From: Murdochiella vaginalis
Lineage (GTDB): Bacteria > Bacillota > Clostridia > Tissierellales > Peptoniphilaceae
Assembly (NCBI RefSeq): GCF_900119705.1
Contig: NZ_LT632322.1
Location: 620,001-684,000 of the forward strand
Reading direction: 5' to 3'
DNA length: 64,000 nucleotides
Positions within the stretch are counted from its first letter, which is position 1. The number at the start of each line of letters is the position of its first letter. Below the pieces are notes generated by a model, which was given only the letters and a program-made list of their open reading frames with translations, made no database searches and was not told where the DNA came from. Below are positions 1 through 8,123 of this stretch, one piece after another. Made by a program: the position numbers and the translations under genes.

Positions 1-1236
1 AATCGCACGGCGCAAGATATTGTCAAGAGCATGGAAATTCGCTATTTGAATGCACCGGACGCTCTTGTATATTTGCGAAACGGGGTGGTCTCTTCTGCAG
101 AAGCGGCAGACGAATTATACGTTCCCATCGGCATCGAAATGCCGCATGGAGAGGAAATTTATTTGCTTTGCCGTAAACGAAACGGCAAGATGGGCTACGG
201 CTGGTATTTCTATTCGGCAACGCATGCGAATGCCGGCTTCAAGGTATTTGACAAGAAACTGTGGCTTGAAAAGTGGTCCGGCCCCTTGGAAAATGACATG
301 CTTCGCGAACTCGCCAATCAGACGATGGCGGAGCGCTGGTCTTTCGGTACGAAGGAAAACTTTGGCATCTTACGCAGTTATTTGCAATACACATTTTCTC
401 ATCAGGTGCAAAAAGGAAAAATTGATCACGATGGCGAAGGCCAATACGCCGCTTTTAATACCGGATTGCCGGATCGCAACACGTACAAATATCTTCATGC
501 CGTTTTCTCGCGTGTTCCGGAAGAACGGCAGCGAGATGTACATCCGCTCTATTGCCGACAGGAATATCGTCTGGAAGGCTTTGTGGTTTCCGGGCGCGGA
601 GGATTGGGAAAAATCCTTTCGGAAAAAATCGGTTTGCCGTCGCCGCCGACCTATTTTCAAACGCGAAACGAGACGGTATGGCAGCTGGGCTTTAACGAGA
701 GCAATCAAATCACCATTCCGGAATATGACGATACGCACATTTTAATTCAGCGCTGTGAGCGTATTCCGCTGTCGTTCTATCGCAACCAGGCCATGAATTC
801 GCCGCAACTGTTGGAGATTCTGGATTCGTCGGATACGGATGCGGAAAAATACAAAAAAATTCGGGATCTGTTAAAGCCTGTCGTGATCGACAACCAACCC
901 GACGACGAGATTACGAATTTCTATCGTCGCCTGCAAAACGCACTGGAAAATGTCATCAGCATTGCCGTGAAGCGTCTGGCTTGGAACTGGCGAGCCGTGG
1001 TTCCCTGCTATAATCCCGAACGGGAAGAATCCTGCTTCCTTCTTCCGGTATCCTTTGCTGAGAACGACACGCCCGATCGGGCCCTGATCGCCTCCTGTAA
1101 CGAGACGAATAAAAACAACATCTACACCGTCCATACGGTCATCTTTCTGAACTGGGCCTACCTGGATGCTCGTCTCATCTGCCGTCCTGAATCGGAATGG
1201 CTGATTGCCGATCACATTAGCGAAGACGAGGAGTAA
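1..1236 (+). CDS. DUF3825-like protein, 5' end possibly cut
   Basis: The frame is open from the first base, so the gene may begin outside the window. The first ATG is at 31, with only a weak purine stretch before it. From about residue 95 of that ATG the protein resembles the DUF3825 family: an ERWSFG segment, a GILRSYLQYTF helix, an FNTGL strand, and a closing block with HTVIFLNWAYLDARLICRP. The first 90 residues (YVPIGIEMPHGEEIYLL, MGYGWYFYSA) form a separate small module. There is no signal peptide or membrane segment, so it is probably cytoplasmic. The family has no established biochemical function that I can name; related proteins sometimes carry RNA-binding modules, but none is visible here. 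A terminator-like hairpin follows at 1402. The family call is from pattern recognition only. Confidence 0.6.
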   Translation, partial: NRTAQDIVKSMEIRYLNAPDALVYLRNGVVSSAEAADELYVPIGIEMPHGEEIYLLCRKRNGKMGYGWYFYSATHANAGFKVFDKKLWLEKWSGPLENDMLRELANQTMAERWSFGTKENFGILRSYLQYTFSHQVQKGKIDHDGEGQYAAFNTGLPDRNTYKYLHAVFSRVPEERQRDVHPLYCRQEYRLEGFVVSGRGGLGKILSEKIGLPSPPTYFQTRNETVWQLGFNESNQITIPEYDDTHILIQRCERIPLSFYRNQAMNSPQLLEILDSSDTDAEKYKKIRDLLKPVVIDNQPDDEITNFYRRLQNALENVISIAVKRLAWNWRAVVPCYNPEREESCFLLPVSFAENDTPDRALIASCNETNKNNIYTVHTVIFLNWAYLDARLICRPESEWLIADHISEDEE

Positions 1237-1401
1237 GCGTCGTTTGTGATATTGCCGCTGCCGCAGGATGGAGGTGAAAATGCGAGAAACTGCCTGCCCC
1301 AAGGGATGACTATGAAAATGTGAAAAACGACCTCCGCCGCGGGATGGTTATGCAGAAACGTGCAAAACAAAAGAGCATTCTTGCTCCTTAAATGAGGATC
1401 G

Positions 1402-1440
1402 GCCTTTGATTTCCTACCGGATTTCAGAGGCTGATTTTTT
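1402..1440 (+). terminator. Rho-independent terminator-like hairpin
   Basis: GCCTTTGA pairs with TCAGAGGC (one G-U pair) and the right arm is followed by TGATTTTTT. It lies 165 bp after the DUF3825-like gene, so it may end that transcript or a leader. Confidence 0.5.
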
Positions 1441-1488
1441 ATTCCTTTTCAGTGTCAATTCATCAGCGATTGTCGCAAGAAAACTTAA

Positions 1489-1505
1489 AGAATCCTTAAG
1501 ATTCT
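1489..1505. promoter_or_regulatory. Inverted repeat upstream of the carboxypeptidase gene
   Basis: AGAATCCTTAAGATTCT has 6-bp arms around CTTAA. It lies about 20 bp before an AT-rich TTGATAAAATG stretch that could be the -10 region of the next gene, so it could be an operator. Nothing identifies the regulator. Confidence 0.3.
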
Positions 1506-1550
1506 GCCCCTTGTATTTTGATAAAATGAACCGGTCAAGAGGAGGATGAT

Positions 1551-2528
1551 ATGAGACAGAAAAAAGAAAGAAGAAAACCGCAGCCTTCTACGCGCCGAGC
1601 ACGCGGCTATGTACTTTTGATTTTCGTGTTGGCGTTGTGTGGACTGATTTACTACGCTGCGAAGCCGGAGAACTTTCGATCCTGGAAGGACGAATTTTCT
1701 GCTTGGCAGTATCGAAATAGCGAGGCAGGTAAAAATGCCTACAATGCTAAAGCAATGATTTTGGTGGATCGCGGGAAGGATACCATTTTGTTTTCCAAAC
1801 GGGAAAACGAAAAAGAACATCCGGCCAGTTTGGCCAAACTGTTCACGATCGAATATGCTCGTTCTCTTGCCGCGCCGGACACGCTTGTCACGGTGACCGA
1901 AGGTGCCCTGGAACACGTCAAAAAAGACTCTTCCCTCGCCTCCTTGCAAGCTGGCGAGACCTATTCTCTACAGGATCTTTTTGCTGCCATGCTCGTTCCC
2001 TCCGGCAATGATGCAGCCTATGTTGTAGCAGATTACATCGGCGGCCTCAACCATCCTGATGCATCGAATGCCGACGAACGCATTCGCCTGTTTTTGGAGG
2101 ACCTTCAGGCGCATTTGCAGAAACAAGGGTGGACCGACACTCGTCTCTATGATCCGAGCGGATACGACTTCGAGGGAGCCACGACGGCGGCAGATTTGAA
2201 GGAGGTGTGCGACCTCTTGCTGAAGGAATCTTGGTTTCGGAACATTGTTTCCCAGCATTCCTATGAGGCGACGTTGGCAGACGGCACGACAAAAACCTGG
2301 AAAAATACGAATCGCTTTCTCGATCCCGAGGATCCCTATTACAACGAAAAAGTGCAAGGGGTCAAGACCGGTTCGCTGGGAAAGGATTACAACCTCATCG
2401 TTCTGTACCATACCGGCAACAAAGAGTTTCTCATCGTCAGTCTGGGCTCGAACTCGGATGATTCCCGCTACGATGACCTTTCCTACCTTCTCCGTACGAT
2501 TGAGGAGAGCAGCTATTTGAAGCATTAG
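1551..2528 (+). CDS. D-alanyl-D-alanine carboxypeptidase, S11 family
   Basis: Membrane-anchored penicillin-binding protein that would trim the terminal D-Ala of peptidoglycan stem peptides outside the cell. The start follows AGGAGG at 1541. A basic N-terminus leads into one membrane segment at residues 20-37. All three active-site boxes of the S11 family are present: SLAK (Ser93, Lys96), SGN (Ser151) and KTG (Lys272). At 325 residues it has the catalytic domain but lacks the extra C-terminal domain and amphipathic anchor of PBP5-type enzymes; the N-terminal helix probably anchors it instead. It appears monocistronic: a hairpin lies upstream and a pseudogene remnant on the other strand starts just downstream. 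Family assignment is firm; the choice among dac paralogues is not possible. Confidence 0.9.
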   Translation: MRQKKERRKPQPSTRRARGYVLLIFVLALCGLIYYAAKPENFRSWKDEFSAWQYRNSEAGKNAYNAKAMILVDRGKDTILFSKRENEKEHPASLAKLFTIEYARSLAAPDTLVTVTEGALEHVKKDSSLASLQAGETYSLQDLFAAMLVPSGNDAAYVVADYIGGLNHPDASNADERIRLFLEDLQAHLQKQGWTDTRLYDPSGYDFEGATTAADLKEVCDLLLKESWFRNIVSQHSYEATLADGTTKTWKNTNRFLDPEDPYYNEKVQGVKTGSLGKDYNLIVLYHTGNKEFLIVSLGSNSDDSRYDDLSYLLRTIEESSYLKH

Positions 2529-2537
2529 GGGAGAGGC

Positions 2538-2720
2538 CGGATAGAAAATCTTCTCATCATGCACAAACAGCGGGCAATCATACTTATAAAAAAGTCCCTC
2601 TTTGAAAAAAAGATCCGCTAAAAGTTTTTCTGATTTTGACTGCACATTTGTGCATTTGTAAGGATGCCTTTCGGATCCTTTTCCCGAAAATCCAATCCTC
2701 GATAGGAGGTTGCTTTCCAT
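2538..2720 (-). pseudogene. Remnant of the nuclease-like gene also seen at 12444-13258
   Basis: On the minus strand a 61-residue stretch reads SKSEKLLADLFFKEGLFYKY followed by DCPLFVHDEKIFYP. This matches the C-terminal half of the gene at 12444-13258, which has SKTEKYWADMFYDAGIPYKY then ECPLWIRKEQPIYP. Homology stops at YP, just before the conserved Asp, and the rest of the gene is missing. Hence this is a decayed fragment. It lies 28 bp from hairpin array A, while the other copy also adjoins an array (B). Confidence 0.65.
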
Positions 2721-2748
2721 TGCTCCCAGTTGGGGGATATGTCATTTA

Positions 2749-3440
2749 TCAGGGCCTTCGCCACTGACAACTTTCAATTTTGGCTATTCGACAGGGTCGC
2801 TGCGACCCTGTCGATGTTCCGTATTGTGTTTTTGTCAGGGTCACTGCACCTGACAACTTTCCATTTCGGCTATTCATCAGGGGCACTGGGACCTTGTCGA
2901 TGTTCATTATTACGCCTTTGTCAGGGTCGCCGCCCCTGACAAACTTCCATTTCGGTCATTCATCAGGGTCACCGCCCCTGACGCCTTTCCATTTCGGCTA
3001 TTCGTCAGGGACGCTGGGACCCTGTCGATGTTCATTATTACGCCTTTGACAGGGCCGCCACCCCTGACAAACTTCTATTTCAGTCATTCATCAGGGTCGC
3101 CGCCCCTGACGACTTTCCATTTCGGCTATTCGTCAGGGACGCTGGGGCCCTGTCGATGTTCCGTATTGCGTTTTTGTCAGGGTCACTGCCCCTGACAACT
3201 TTCTATTTCAGCCATTCATCAGGGCCGAAGAGACCCTGTCGATGTTCATTATTACGCCTTTGACAGGGTCGCCACCCCTGACAAACTTCTATTTCAGTCA
3301 TTTATCAGGGTCGCCGCCCCTGATAAACTTCAATTTCGGCCATTCATCAGGGTGACTGCCCCTGACAACTTTCAATTTCGGTCATTCGACAGGGCCGAAG
3401 GGGCTCTGTCGATGTTCATTATTACGCCTTTATCAGGGTC
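2749..3440. repeat. Hairpin repeat array A (TCAGGG arms)
   Basis: About 17 boxes of the type GTCAGGG-N7-CCCTGAC occur every 41-45 bp. They are joined by two kinds of linker, AACTTTCCATTTCGGCTATTC-like (21 bp) and TCGATGTTCATTATTACGCC-like (23 bp). Boxes can fold on themselves (CAGGG with CCCTG) or with the next box (CCTGAC, linker, GTCAGG). Short reading frames across the array contain only translated repeat and I do not call them genes. Array C has the same arms and related linkers. Confidence 0.85.
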
Positions 3441-3594
3441 GCACAGCTTGCATCCACCGTTCACCCATCCCGGCCATCTTTTTTTGTGTCAGGGGACAAA
3501 TGCGTTACTATGGGGTAAAGAAAACCGCATCATCCCGGACCATCGCTCGCAAGCCGGCTCGGCACACACCGATAGGCAGAAAACAGTCATTTTT

Positions 3595-3666
3595 CCACAA
3601 GCAGGCCTCCATCCACAAGCAGGCCTCCGTCCACAAGCAGGCATCCATCCACAAGTAAGTCCTCAA
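3595..3666. repeat. 18-bp minisatellite
   Basis: Three near-perfect copies plus a degenerate fourth of an 18-bp unit beginning CCACAAGCAGGC lie between array A and the next gene. The interval 3441-3594 holds nothing else that I recognise. Confidence 0.75.
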
Positions 3667-3722
3667 CAAAAAAGACCACCACCCACAAATAAAGGAAGAG
3701 TTAATTTCTGAAAGGAGAGGTT

Positions 3723-4199
3723 ATGTTTCGTTCCCTACGAAGAAAGAAAAATGCGTTGTCCATTGAAGAGGCAAAAGCGCTGCTGCATAGCGCAAGACGC
3801 GGTGTATTGGCGGTTAACGGCGAAGACGGCTATCCCTACGCAATTCCGTTGAACTATTGGTATGACGAGGAAAGTCAGAGGATCTTTTTTCACAGCGCTA
3901 AAGCCGGCTATAAGGTGGATGCGCTGAACGCCTGTGATAAGGTATGCTTTACCGTTTATGGAAACGAGACCATCGGGGAAGATACATGGGCTCCCTATGT
4001 GCAGAGCACAGTGGCTTTCGGCCGCTGCCATGCTATGGAAAACGAAGCGGAAGCTCGGGAGGCACTAAGGCGTTTTGCCGGAAAGTATTATCCGAACGAG
4101 GAACTGATCACGGCCACAATTGAAAAGGATTGGCATGCTGTCAAGATGTATCAAATCGACATCGAACACCTTTGCGGAAAACAAGTACAGGAAAGGTGA
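3723..4199 (+). CDS. Pyridoxamine 5'-phosphate oxidase-like FMN-binding protein
   Basis: A 158-residue protein with the split-barrel flavin-binding fold of the PNPOx-like group that includes Nim-type nitroimidazole reductases. Recognisable parts are GVLAVNGEDGYPYAIPLNYW near residues 28-47, the strand IFFHSAKAGYKVDAL at 60-75, and VCFTVYG near 80. A well-spaced AAAGGAGAGG precedes ATG 3723. There is no signal peptide, so it is cytoplasmic. The usual role is reduction or binding of a small substrate using FMN; the substrate cannot be read from sequence. The downstream GNAT gene starts 50 bp later and is probably co-transcribed. Confidence 0.85.
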   Translation: MFRSLRRKKNALSIEEAKALLHSARRGVLAVNGEDGYPYAIPLNYWYDEESQRIFFHSAKAGYKVDALNACDKVCFTVYGNETIGEDTWAPYVQSTVAFGRCHAMENEAEAREALRRFAGKYYPNEELITATIEKDWHAVKMYQIDIEHLCGKQVQER

Positions 4200-4249
4200 C
4201 GTTGTTAACCGAAAAAGAGAAGGACTCTTTTAAAAGCAAAGGACAGCCT

Positions 4250-4774
4250 ATGGAAATCAAATTGAAAGTTCCAAAAAGGGAAAATCGAGACGCTTTGAAA
4301 AATCTCTGCAATGCAGTAGATCGAAGCTATCTTTCGGATCGCCTTCCCGATCCTTATACGGATGCCTCCGCCGATTGGTGGATCAATATGGTGACAGAAA
4401 ACGAGGAAAAGGCCGGCTTATGGCGCCTCATTGAGGTGGACGGAGAGATTGTTGGCAACATTTCCGTCGAAAAAGGGGAGGGCATGTCCCGTCGGGATGC
4501 AAATATCGGCTATATTCTTCTCACGCCCTATTGGGGGAAGGGCATTATGACCTGGGCAGCGGCAGAAATCTGCCGACTGGCCTTCGAAAAACTGGACATT
4601 GTGCGCATCACCGGAGTATATTATGAACCCAATCGCGCCTCCGGACGTGTGCTGGAAAAGGTCGGTTTTCAGCCGGAAGGCAAGAAAATCAATGCGGTCA
4701 CCAAGGGGGATGCTACTTATAACCTCTGCATGCTGGGACTGTTGAAAGAACAGCCCTCCCGTCACCTCTTTTGA
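4250..4774 (+). CDS. GNAT family N-acetyltransferase
   Basis: A 174-residue acetyl-CoA-dependent N-acetyltransferase of the RimJ/RimL-like GNAT group. The acetyl-CoA loop region is visible as IGYILLTPYWGKGIMTWAA, followed by the conserved NRASGRVLEKVGF helix and a final strand. I chose ATG 4250 because AAAGGA ends 6 bp before it. A longer in-frame reading back to 4130 would overlap the upstream gene and adds no conserved sequence. The acceptor could be a ribosomal protein, an antibiotic or a small amine. It probably forms a short operon with the PNPOx-like gene. Confidence 0.85.
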   Translation: MEIKLKVPKRENRDALKNLCNAVDRSYLSDRLPDPYTDASADWWINMVTENEEKAGLWRLIEVDGEIVGNISVEKGEGMSRRDANIGYILLTPYWGKGIMTWAAAEICRLAFEKLDIVRITGVYYEPNRASGRVLEKVGFQPEGKKINAVTKGDATYNLCMLGLLKEQPSRHLF

Positions 4775-4821
4775 CAAGAAAATCCTTCGCAAGTAGAGAC
4801 GCAAAAAGACGGTAACGGCAC

Positions 4822-4848
4822 TTGTAAACACGGTTTTCATGCTATACT
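4822..4848 (+). promoter_or_regulatory. Candidate sigma-A promoter of rho
   Basis: An extended -10, TGCTATACT (TATACT at 4843-4848), lies 70 bp before the rho start. The -35 is weaker, TTGTAA at 4822-4827 with a 15-bp spacer. The extended TG motif may make up for the poor -35. Confidence 0.5.
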
Positions 4849-4917
4849 GAGTGCGGTAGATTTCGCGTGCAGAGGCATGGCACGCTTTGATTTTATTCAT
4901 TTTTTTCGGAGGACCCT

Positions 4918-6861
4918 TTGGATCGCTATTATTCAATGAAAAGAACGGAGTTAAAGGAACTGGCGGAATCTCGCGGCTTGCAAAAGGCGTATGCCTTTCG
5001 CAAGGATGCTTTGATTTCCTGGCTTCAAGAGCAGGATGCGAGCAACGCTGCGAATCGCGCAAGCGACGCGGTGAGTCATACGAGCAACGCTGCGAATCGC
5101 ACGAGTAAGCGCACGCGTACGAGCAGTGAAAGCGAGAGCACAAAATCCGCCTCCGCATCAAAGGAGCAGACAAAAGCGTCCGCATCACCGGCCGCCGGAC
5201 GAAAAAGAGCAGCAGGAAAGAAAAAGACGCATTCGTTGACATCGAAGAAAAAGGCGGCATCGGAGCAGGAAACAGCAGAGAGAACGGCATCGGAGAAGGC
5301 GACAGCGGAGAAGACGACAGCAGAGAAACCGCTCGCCAAGAAAAGAACGTCGCGCAAGAAAGCTGCGCCCGCCAAAGCGAAGGCGACCGGAGCGGACAAC
5401 CGTGTGACGGCGACTTCATCGGCCGCGAAACACCAAGCGGCGCCTGCAGAGGTCTCTGCCGAAGCGGCTTCGACTACGCCTGCGATGCAATCCGAGATTG
5501 CTACGGAAGAAGCGACCATCCAGGAAGATACAGCCGCAGTAGCAACAATGGAATCCTTTGGGGAAGCAGCCGCCGATGGCAATGGTAAAAAGCCGCGCCG
5601 TGAACTGCCGGCGGATACCGGCGTGCTGGAAGTGATGTCCGACGGATACGGCTTTTTGCGTGGCGAAAAGGAAGATGGTACCCGTGCGGACTACTATGTA
5701 CCGGCCGTGCAGATTAAACGCTTTAATTTGAAAAGCGGCGATATCATTGAAGGCATTGTCGGGGATGCCCACGATAAAGATAAGTATGCGCCCATTATTT
5801 ACATCAACGCGATCAACGGCACCAGTCCGACCAGTTATGTGCGGCGCATGGAATTTGATGAGCTGACGCCGATCTATCCGGATCAACGGCTGCGTTTGGA
5901 AACCGTTCCGGAAGGAATTTCCAATCGCATTGTTGACCTGGTAGCCCCGGTGGGAAGGGGACAGCGCGGACTCATCGTTTCGCCGCCCAAAGCCGGAAAA
6001 ACGACACTGCTCAAGTCCATTGCGCAGGCTATTGAGCTGTCGTATCCGGAAGTATATCTGTTCATCCTGCTCATTGACGAGCGTCCTGAAGAGGTGACAG
6101 ATTTTGAGCAGAGTGTCAATCGGATGCGAAAGGGGGACGATACCATGCGTACCGAAGTCGTCGCCTCCACCTTCGATAAACAGGCGCAGAATCACACGCG
6201 CACGGCGGAAGAACTACTGGATCGTGCCAAGCGTCTGGTGGAAAGCGGTCAGGACGTCATGATTCTGCTGGACTCTCTCACGCGTCTTTCGCGTGCGTAT
6301 AACATCACCACGACGCCATCCGGACGAACCCTTTCCGGCGGCCTTGATCCCGTCGCGCTCTATCCGCCGAAAAAGTTTTTCGGCGCCGCGCGTAACATTC
6401 GGGATGCCGGAAGCCTTACCATCCTGGCGACTTGCCTCAAGGATACGGGCTCGCGCATGGATGACATGATCTATGAGGAATTTAAAGGCACGGGCAACAT
6501 GGAAGTGCATCTGTCCCGCAACCTTTCGGAGATGCGCATTTTCCCGGCCATTGACATTTTCTCCTCCGGTACACGCCGCGAGGATCTGTTACTTACGCAA
6601 GAGGAACAAAATGCGATGGTGGAGGTGCGCAAACAGGGACGTAATGCGGATGAAACCGCCGTCATGGAACAGTTTGTGCGGTTGATGAAAAACACGGAAA
6701 CCAATGAAGAGTTTTGTCGCGTCATTCTCGGCAATTCCGCAGCCGCATCTGCCGCTTCCTCGGGACGGCGCAGAGTGTCTCCTGCGACGAGACGTCTCGC
6801 AGCTCGTGAGAGCGGCGGCGTTTCGCATGTCGTTACGGCAACAGAAAGAGGTGAAGAATGA
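4918..6861 (+). CDS. rho: Transcription termination factor Rho with long disordered insert
   Basis: Hexameric RNA-dependent ATPase that releases nascent RNA. Order of parts: an N-terminal SAP-like Rho_N helix pair (residues 5-40, MKRTELKELAESRG); a Lys/Ala/Thr/Glu-rich low-complexity insert (about 40-225); the cold-shock-type RNA-binding domain (GVLEVMSDGYGFLRG); then the ATPase core with Walker A PPKAGKTTLLKS and Walker B VMILLDSLTRLSRAYN. At 647 residues it is about 200 longer than a typical Rho, all from the insert. The TTG at 4918 has GGAGGA 4 bp upstream; an ATG at 4936 is the alternative but sits far from that site. The stop overlaps the next start (ATGA), implying translational coupling. 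Confidence 0.95.
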   Translation: MDRYYSMKRTELKELAESRGLQKAYAFRKDALISWLQEQDASNAANRASDAVSHTSNAANRTSKRTRTSSESESTKSASASKEQTKASASPAAGRKRAAGKKKTHSLTSKKKAASEQETAERTASEKATAEKTTAEKPLAKKRTSRKKAAPAKAKATGADNRVTATSSAAKHQAAPAEVSAEAASTTPAMQSEIATEEATIQEDTAAVATMESFGEAAADGNGKKPRRELPADTGVLEVMSDGYGFLRGEKEDGTRADYYVPAVQIKRFNLKSGDIIEGIVGDAHDKDKYAPIIYINAINGTSPTSYVRRMEFDELTPIYPDQRLRLETVPEGISNRIVDLVAPVGRGQRGLIVSPPKAGKTTLLKSIAQAIELSYPEVYLFILLIDERPEEVTDFEQSVNRMRKGDDTMRTEVVASTFDKQAQNHTRTAEELLDRAKRLVESGQDVMILLDSLTRLSRAYNITTTPSGRTLSGGLDPVALYPPKKFFGAARNIRDAGSLTILATCLKDTGSRMDDMIYEEFKGTGNMEVHLSRNLSEMRIFPAIDIFSSGTRREDLLLTQEEQNAMVEVRKQGRNADETAVMEQFVRLMKNTETNEEFCRVILGNSAAASAASSGRRRVSPATRRLAARESGGVSHVVTATERGEE

Positions 6862-7283
6862 AAAAACGCCTCGCTTGCCTTGTACTGGTCGCCTTTGCAG
6901 TGCTCTTTACCGCCTGTGGCTCCACGAAAAAGCTGAAACCCGGAACCTATGAGGCCACCGGGCAGGGCAATGCCAAAGAAACGCCCATTCGTCTGTCGGT
7001 CACGATTGATGAGAGCGGCAAGATTTATGAGATGAAGATTTTGGAACATCAGGAGACGCCGCAGATCGGCGGCAAGGCACTGGATAAGCTGGTGGAGCAG
7101 GCTACGAAAGAGAACACGGCGGATGTCGATACGATTTCCGGCGCAACGCGCACCAGTGAAGGATTCCGCGATGCCTTGCGCTCGGCTCTTGCCCAGGCGG
7201 CGGGTGAAGAATCCGCCACGAAAACGTCAGAGGAATCGCAGCCGACACCAAAGGATATCAGCGATACAAGCAGTGCCCAATAG
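6858..7283 (+). CDS. FMN-binding domain lipoprotein
   Basis: A 141-residue exported lipoprotein. The signal peptide ends in the lipobox LFTAC (Cys21). The mature part is a single FMN-binding domain of the RnfG/NqrC-like type with the motif DTISGATRTSEGF. In this family the Thr of SGAT is flavinylated by ApbE, so it probably carries covalent FMN and acts in extracytoplasmic electron transfer. The C-terminus is a Ser/Thr/Glu-rich tail. It overlaps rho by four bases. No partner reductase or apbE gene is in the window. Confidence 0.88.
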   Translation: MKKRLACLVLVAFAVLFTACGSTKKLKPGTYEATGQGNAKETPIRLSVTIDESGKIYEMKILEHQETPQIGGKALDKLVEQATKENTADVDTISGATRTSEGFRDALRSALAQAAGEESATKTSEESQPTPKDISDTSSAQ

Positions 7284-7346
7284 GACCGGAGACGATCGGT
7301 CACGTGCCTACAAAGACAAAAAATTGGCGTGTAGCAGGGGGAACGG

Positions 7347-7375
7347 TTGAACTCTCCCGCTTTTGGCATTATAAT
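7347..7375 (+). promoter_or_regulatory. Sigma-A promoter of the L25 gene
   Basis: TTGAAC (7347-7352), a 17-bp spacer and a perfect TATAAT (7370-7375) lie 32 bp before the L25 start codon. Confidence 0.85.
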
Positions 7376-7407
7376 GACGCTATATGTGTAGTATTTAAGG
7401 AGGAAGC

Positions 7408-8052
7408 ATGACGGAGTATAAATTAAACGCGACAAAGCGTGAAGGATCCGGCAAAAACCGGGTGGATAAATTACGCGCGGCGGGACAGATCCCGGCGGTC
7501 ATTTACCAAAAAGGCGAAGAGAATGCACTCATCCAGGTAAAAGACCTGGAGTTTGCCCATGTCTATAACAAAGCAGGCTCTTCGAGCCTGGTCGACGTTA
7601 CCGTGGATGGCGAAGTCAAAACAGTACTCATTAAGGAAGTGCAGAGACATCCGTATCGCAACGAAGTGTTGCATATCGATTTTCAGGGTGTCCGTATGGA
7701 CGAGGTCGTTCGTCTGATGGTGCCGGTTGTACTGCTTCACCGTGATGAAATCCGCGTACAGCCCTCCATTCTGTTGCAGATGATCGATGAAATTGAAATC
7801 GAGTGCTTGCCGGGCGATATTCCGGCGCAGGCGGAAGTCGATGTCGAGAATATGCAGATCGGTGACGTCCTTACTGTGGCGGATCTCGATGTGGCCAAGA
7901 ACGATAAGGTTCAAGTTCTCATCGATGAAAACGAGCCGGTAGCCTCCCTCAGCGAGCCGCAAGAAGAATCGATCGAAGAAGAGGAAGAGACCACAGAAGC
8001 AGCGGATGTTCCGGTTGTTGGCGAAGAAGACAAAGAAGCCGAAGAAGAATAA
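7408..8052 (+). CDS. rplY: 50S ribosomal protein L25/Ctc
   Basis: The 5S-rRNA-binding protein L25 in its long Ctc form (214 residues). The N-terminal L25 domain is clear: LNATKREGSGKNRVDKLRAAG, then PAVIYQKG and VQRHPYRNEVLHIDFQ. The TL5-like C-terminal beta domain follows (about 95-185) and the protein ends in a Glu-rich tail. A strong promoter, a proper AAGGAGGA site and a terminator immediately after make it a self-contained unit. In Bacillota the ctc gene is often stress-induced, but the promoter here looks like ordinary sigma-A. Confidence 0.95.
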   Translation: MTEYKLNATKREGSGKNRVDKLRAAGQIPAVIYQKGEENALIQVKDLEFAHVYNKAGSSSLVDVTVDGEVKTVLIKEVQRHPYRNEVLHIDFQGVRMDEVVRLMVPVVLLHRDEIRVQPSILLQMIDEIEIECLPGDIPAQAEVDVENMQIGDVLTVADLDVAKNDKVQVLIDENEPVASLSEPQEESIEEEEETTEAADVPVVGEEDKEAEEE

Positions 8053-8075
8053 CCGAAACGAACACAGCAAGTGGA

Positions 8076-8103
8076 CGGAGGCGGGAAATCGCCTCCGTTT
8101 TTT
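8076..8103 (+). terminator. Rho-independent terminator after rplY
   Basis: Perfect 8-bp stem CGGAGGCG/CGCCTCCG with a 6-base loop, followed by six T. Confidence 0.95.
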
Positions 8104-8123
8104 CGTTGGACGAAAGGAACGCC

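Noticed and set aside
2730-3711. Short plus-strand frames over array A and the minisatellite
   Set aside because: They translate repeat sequence only and change frame with the linkers; no ribosome site or conserved start.
8106-8123. TTG 8106 as start of the cysteine desulfurase
   Set aside because: It lies directly after the rplY terminator T run and lacks a ribosome site, while ATG 8124 has AAAGGA at proper spacing.
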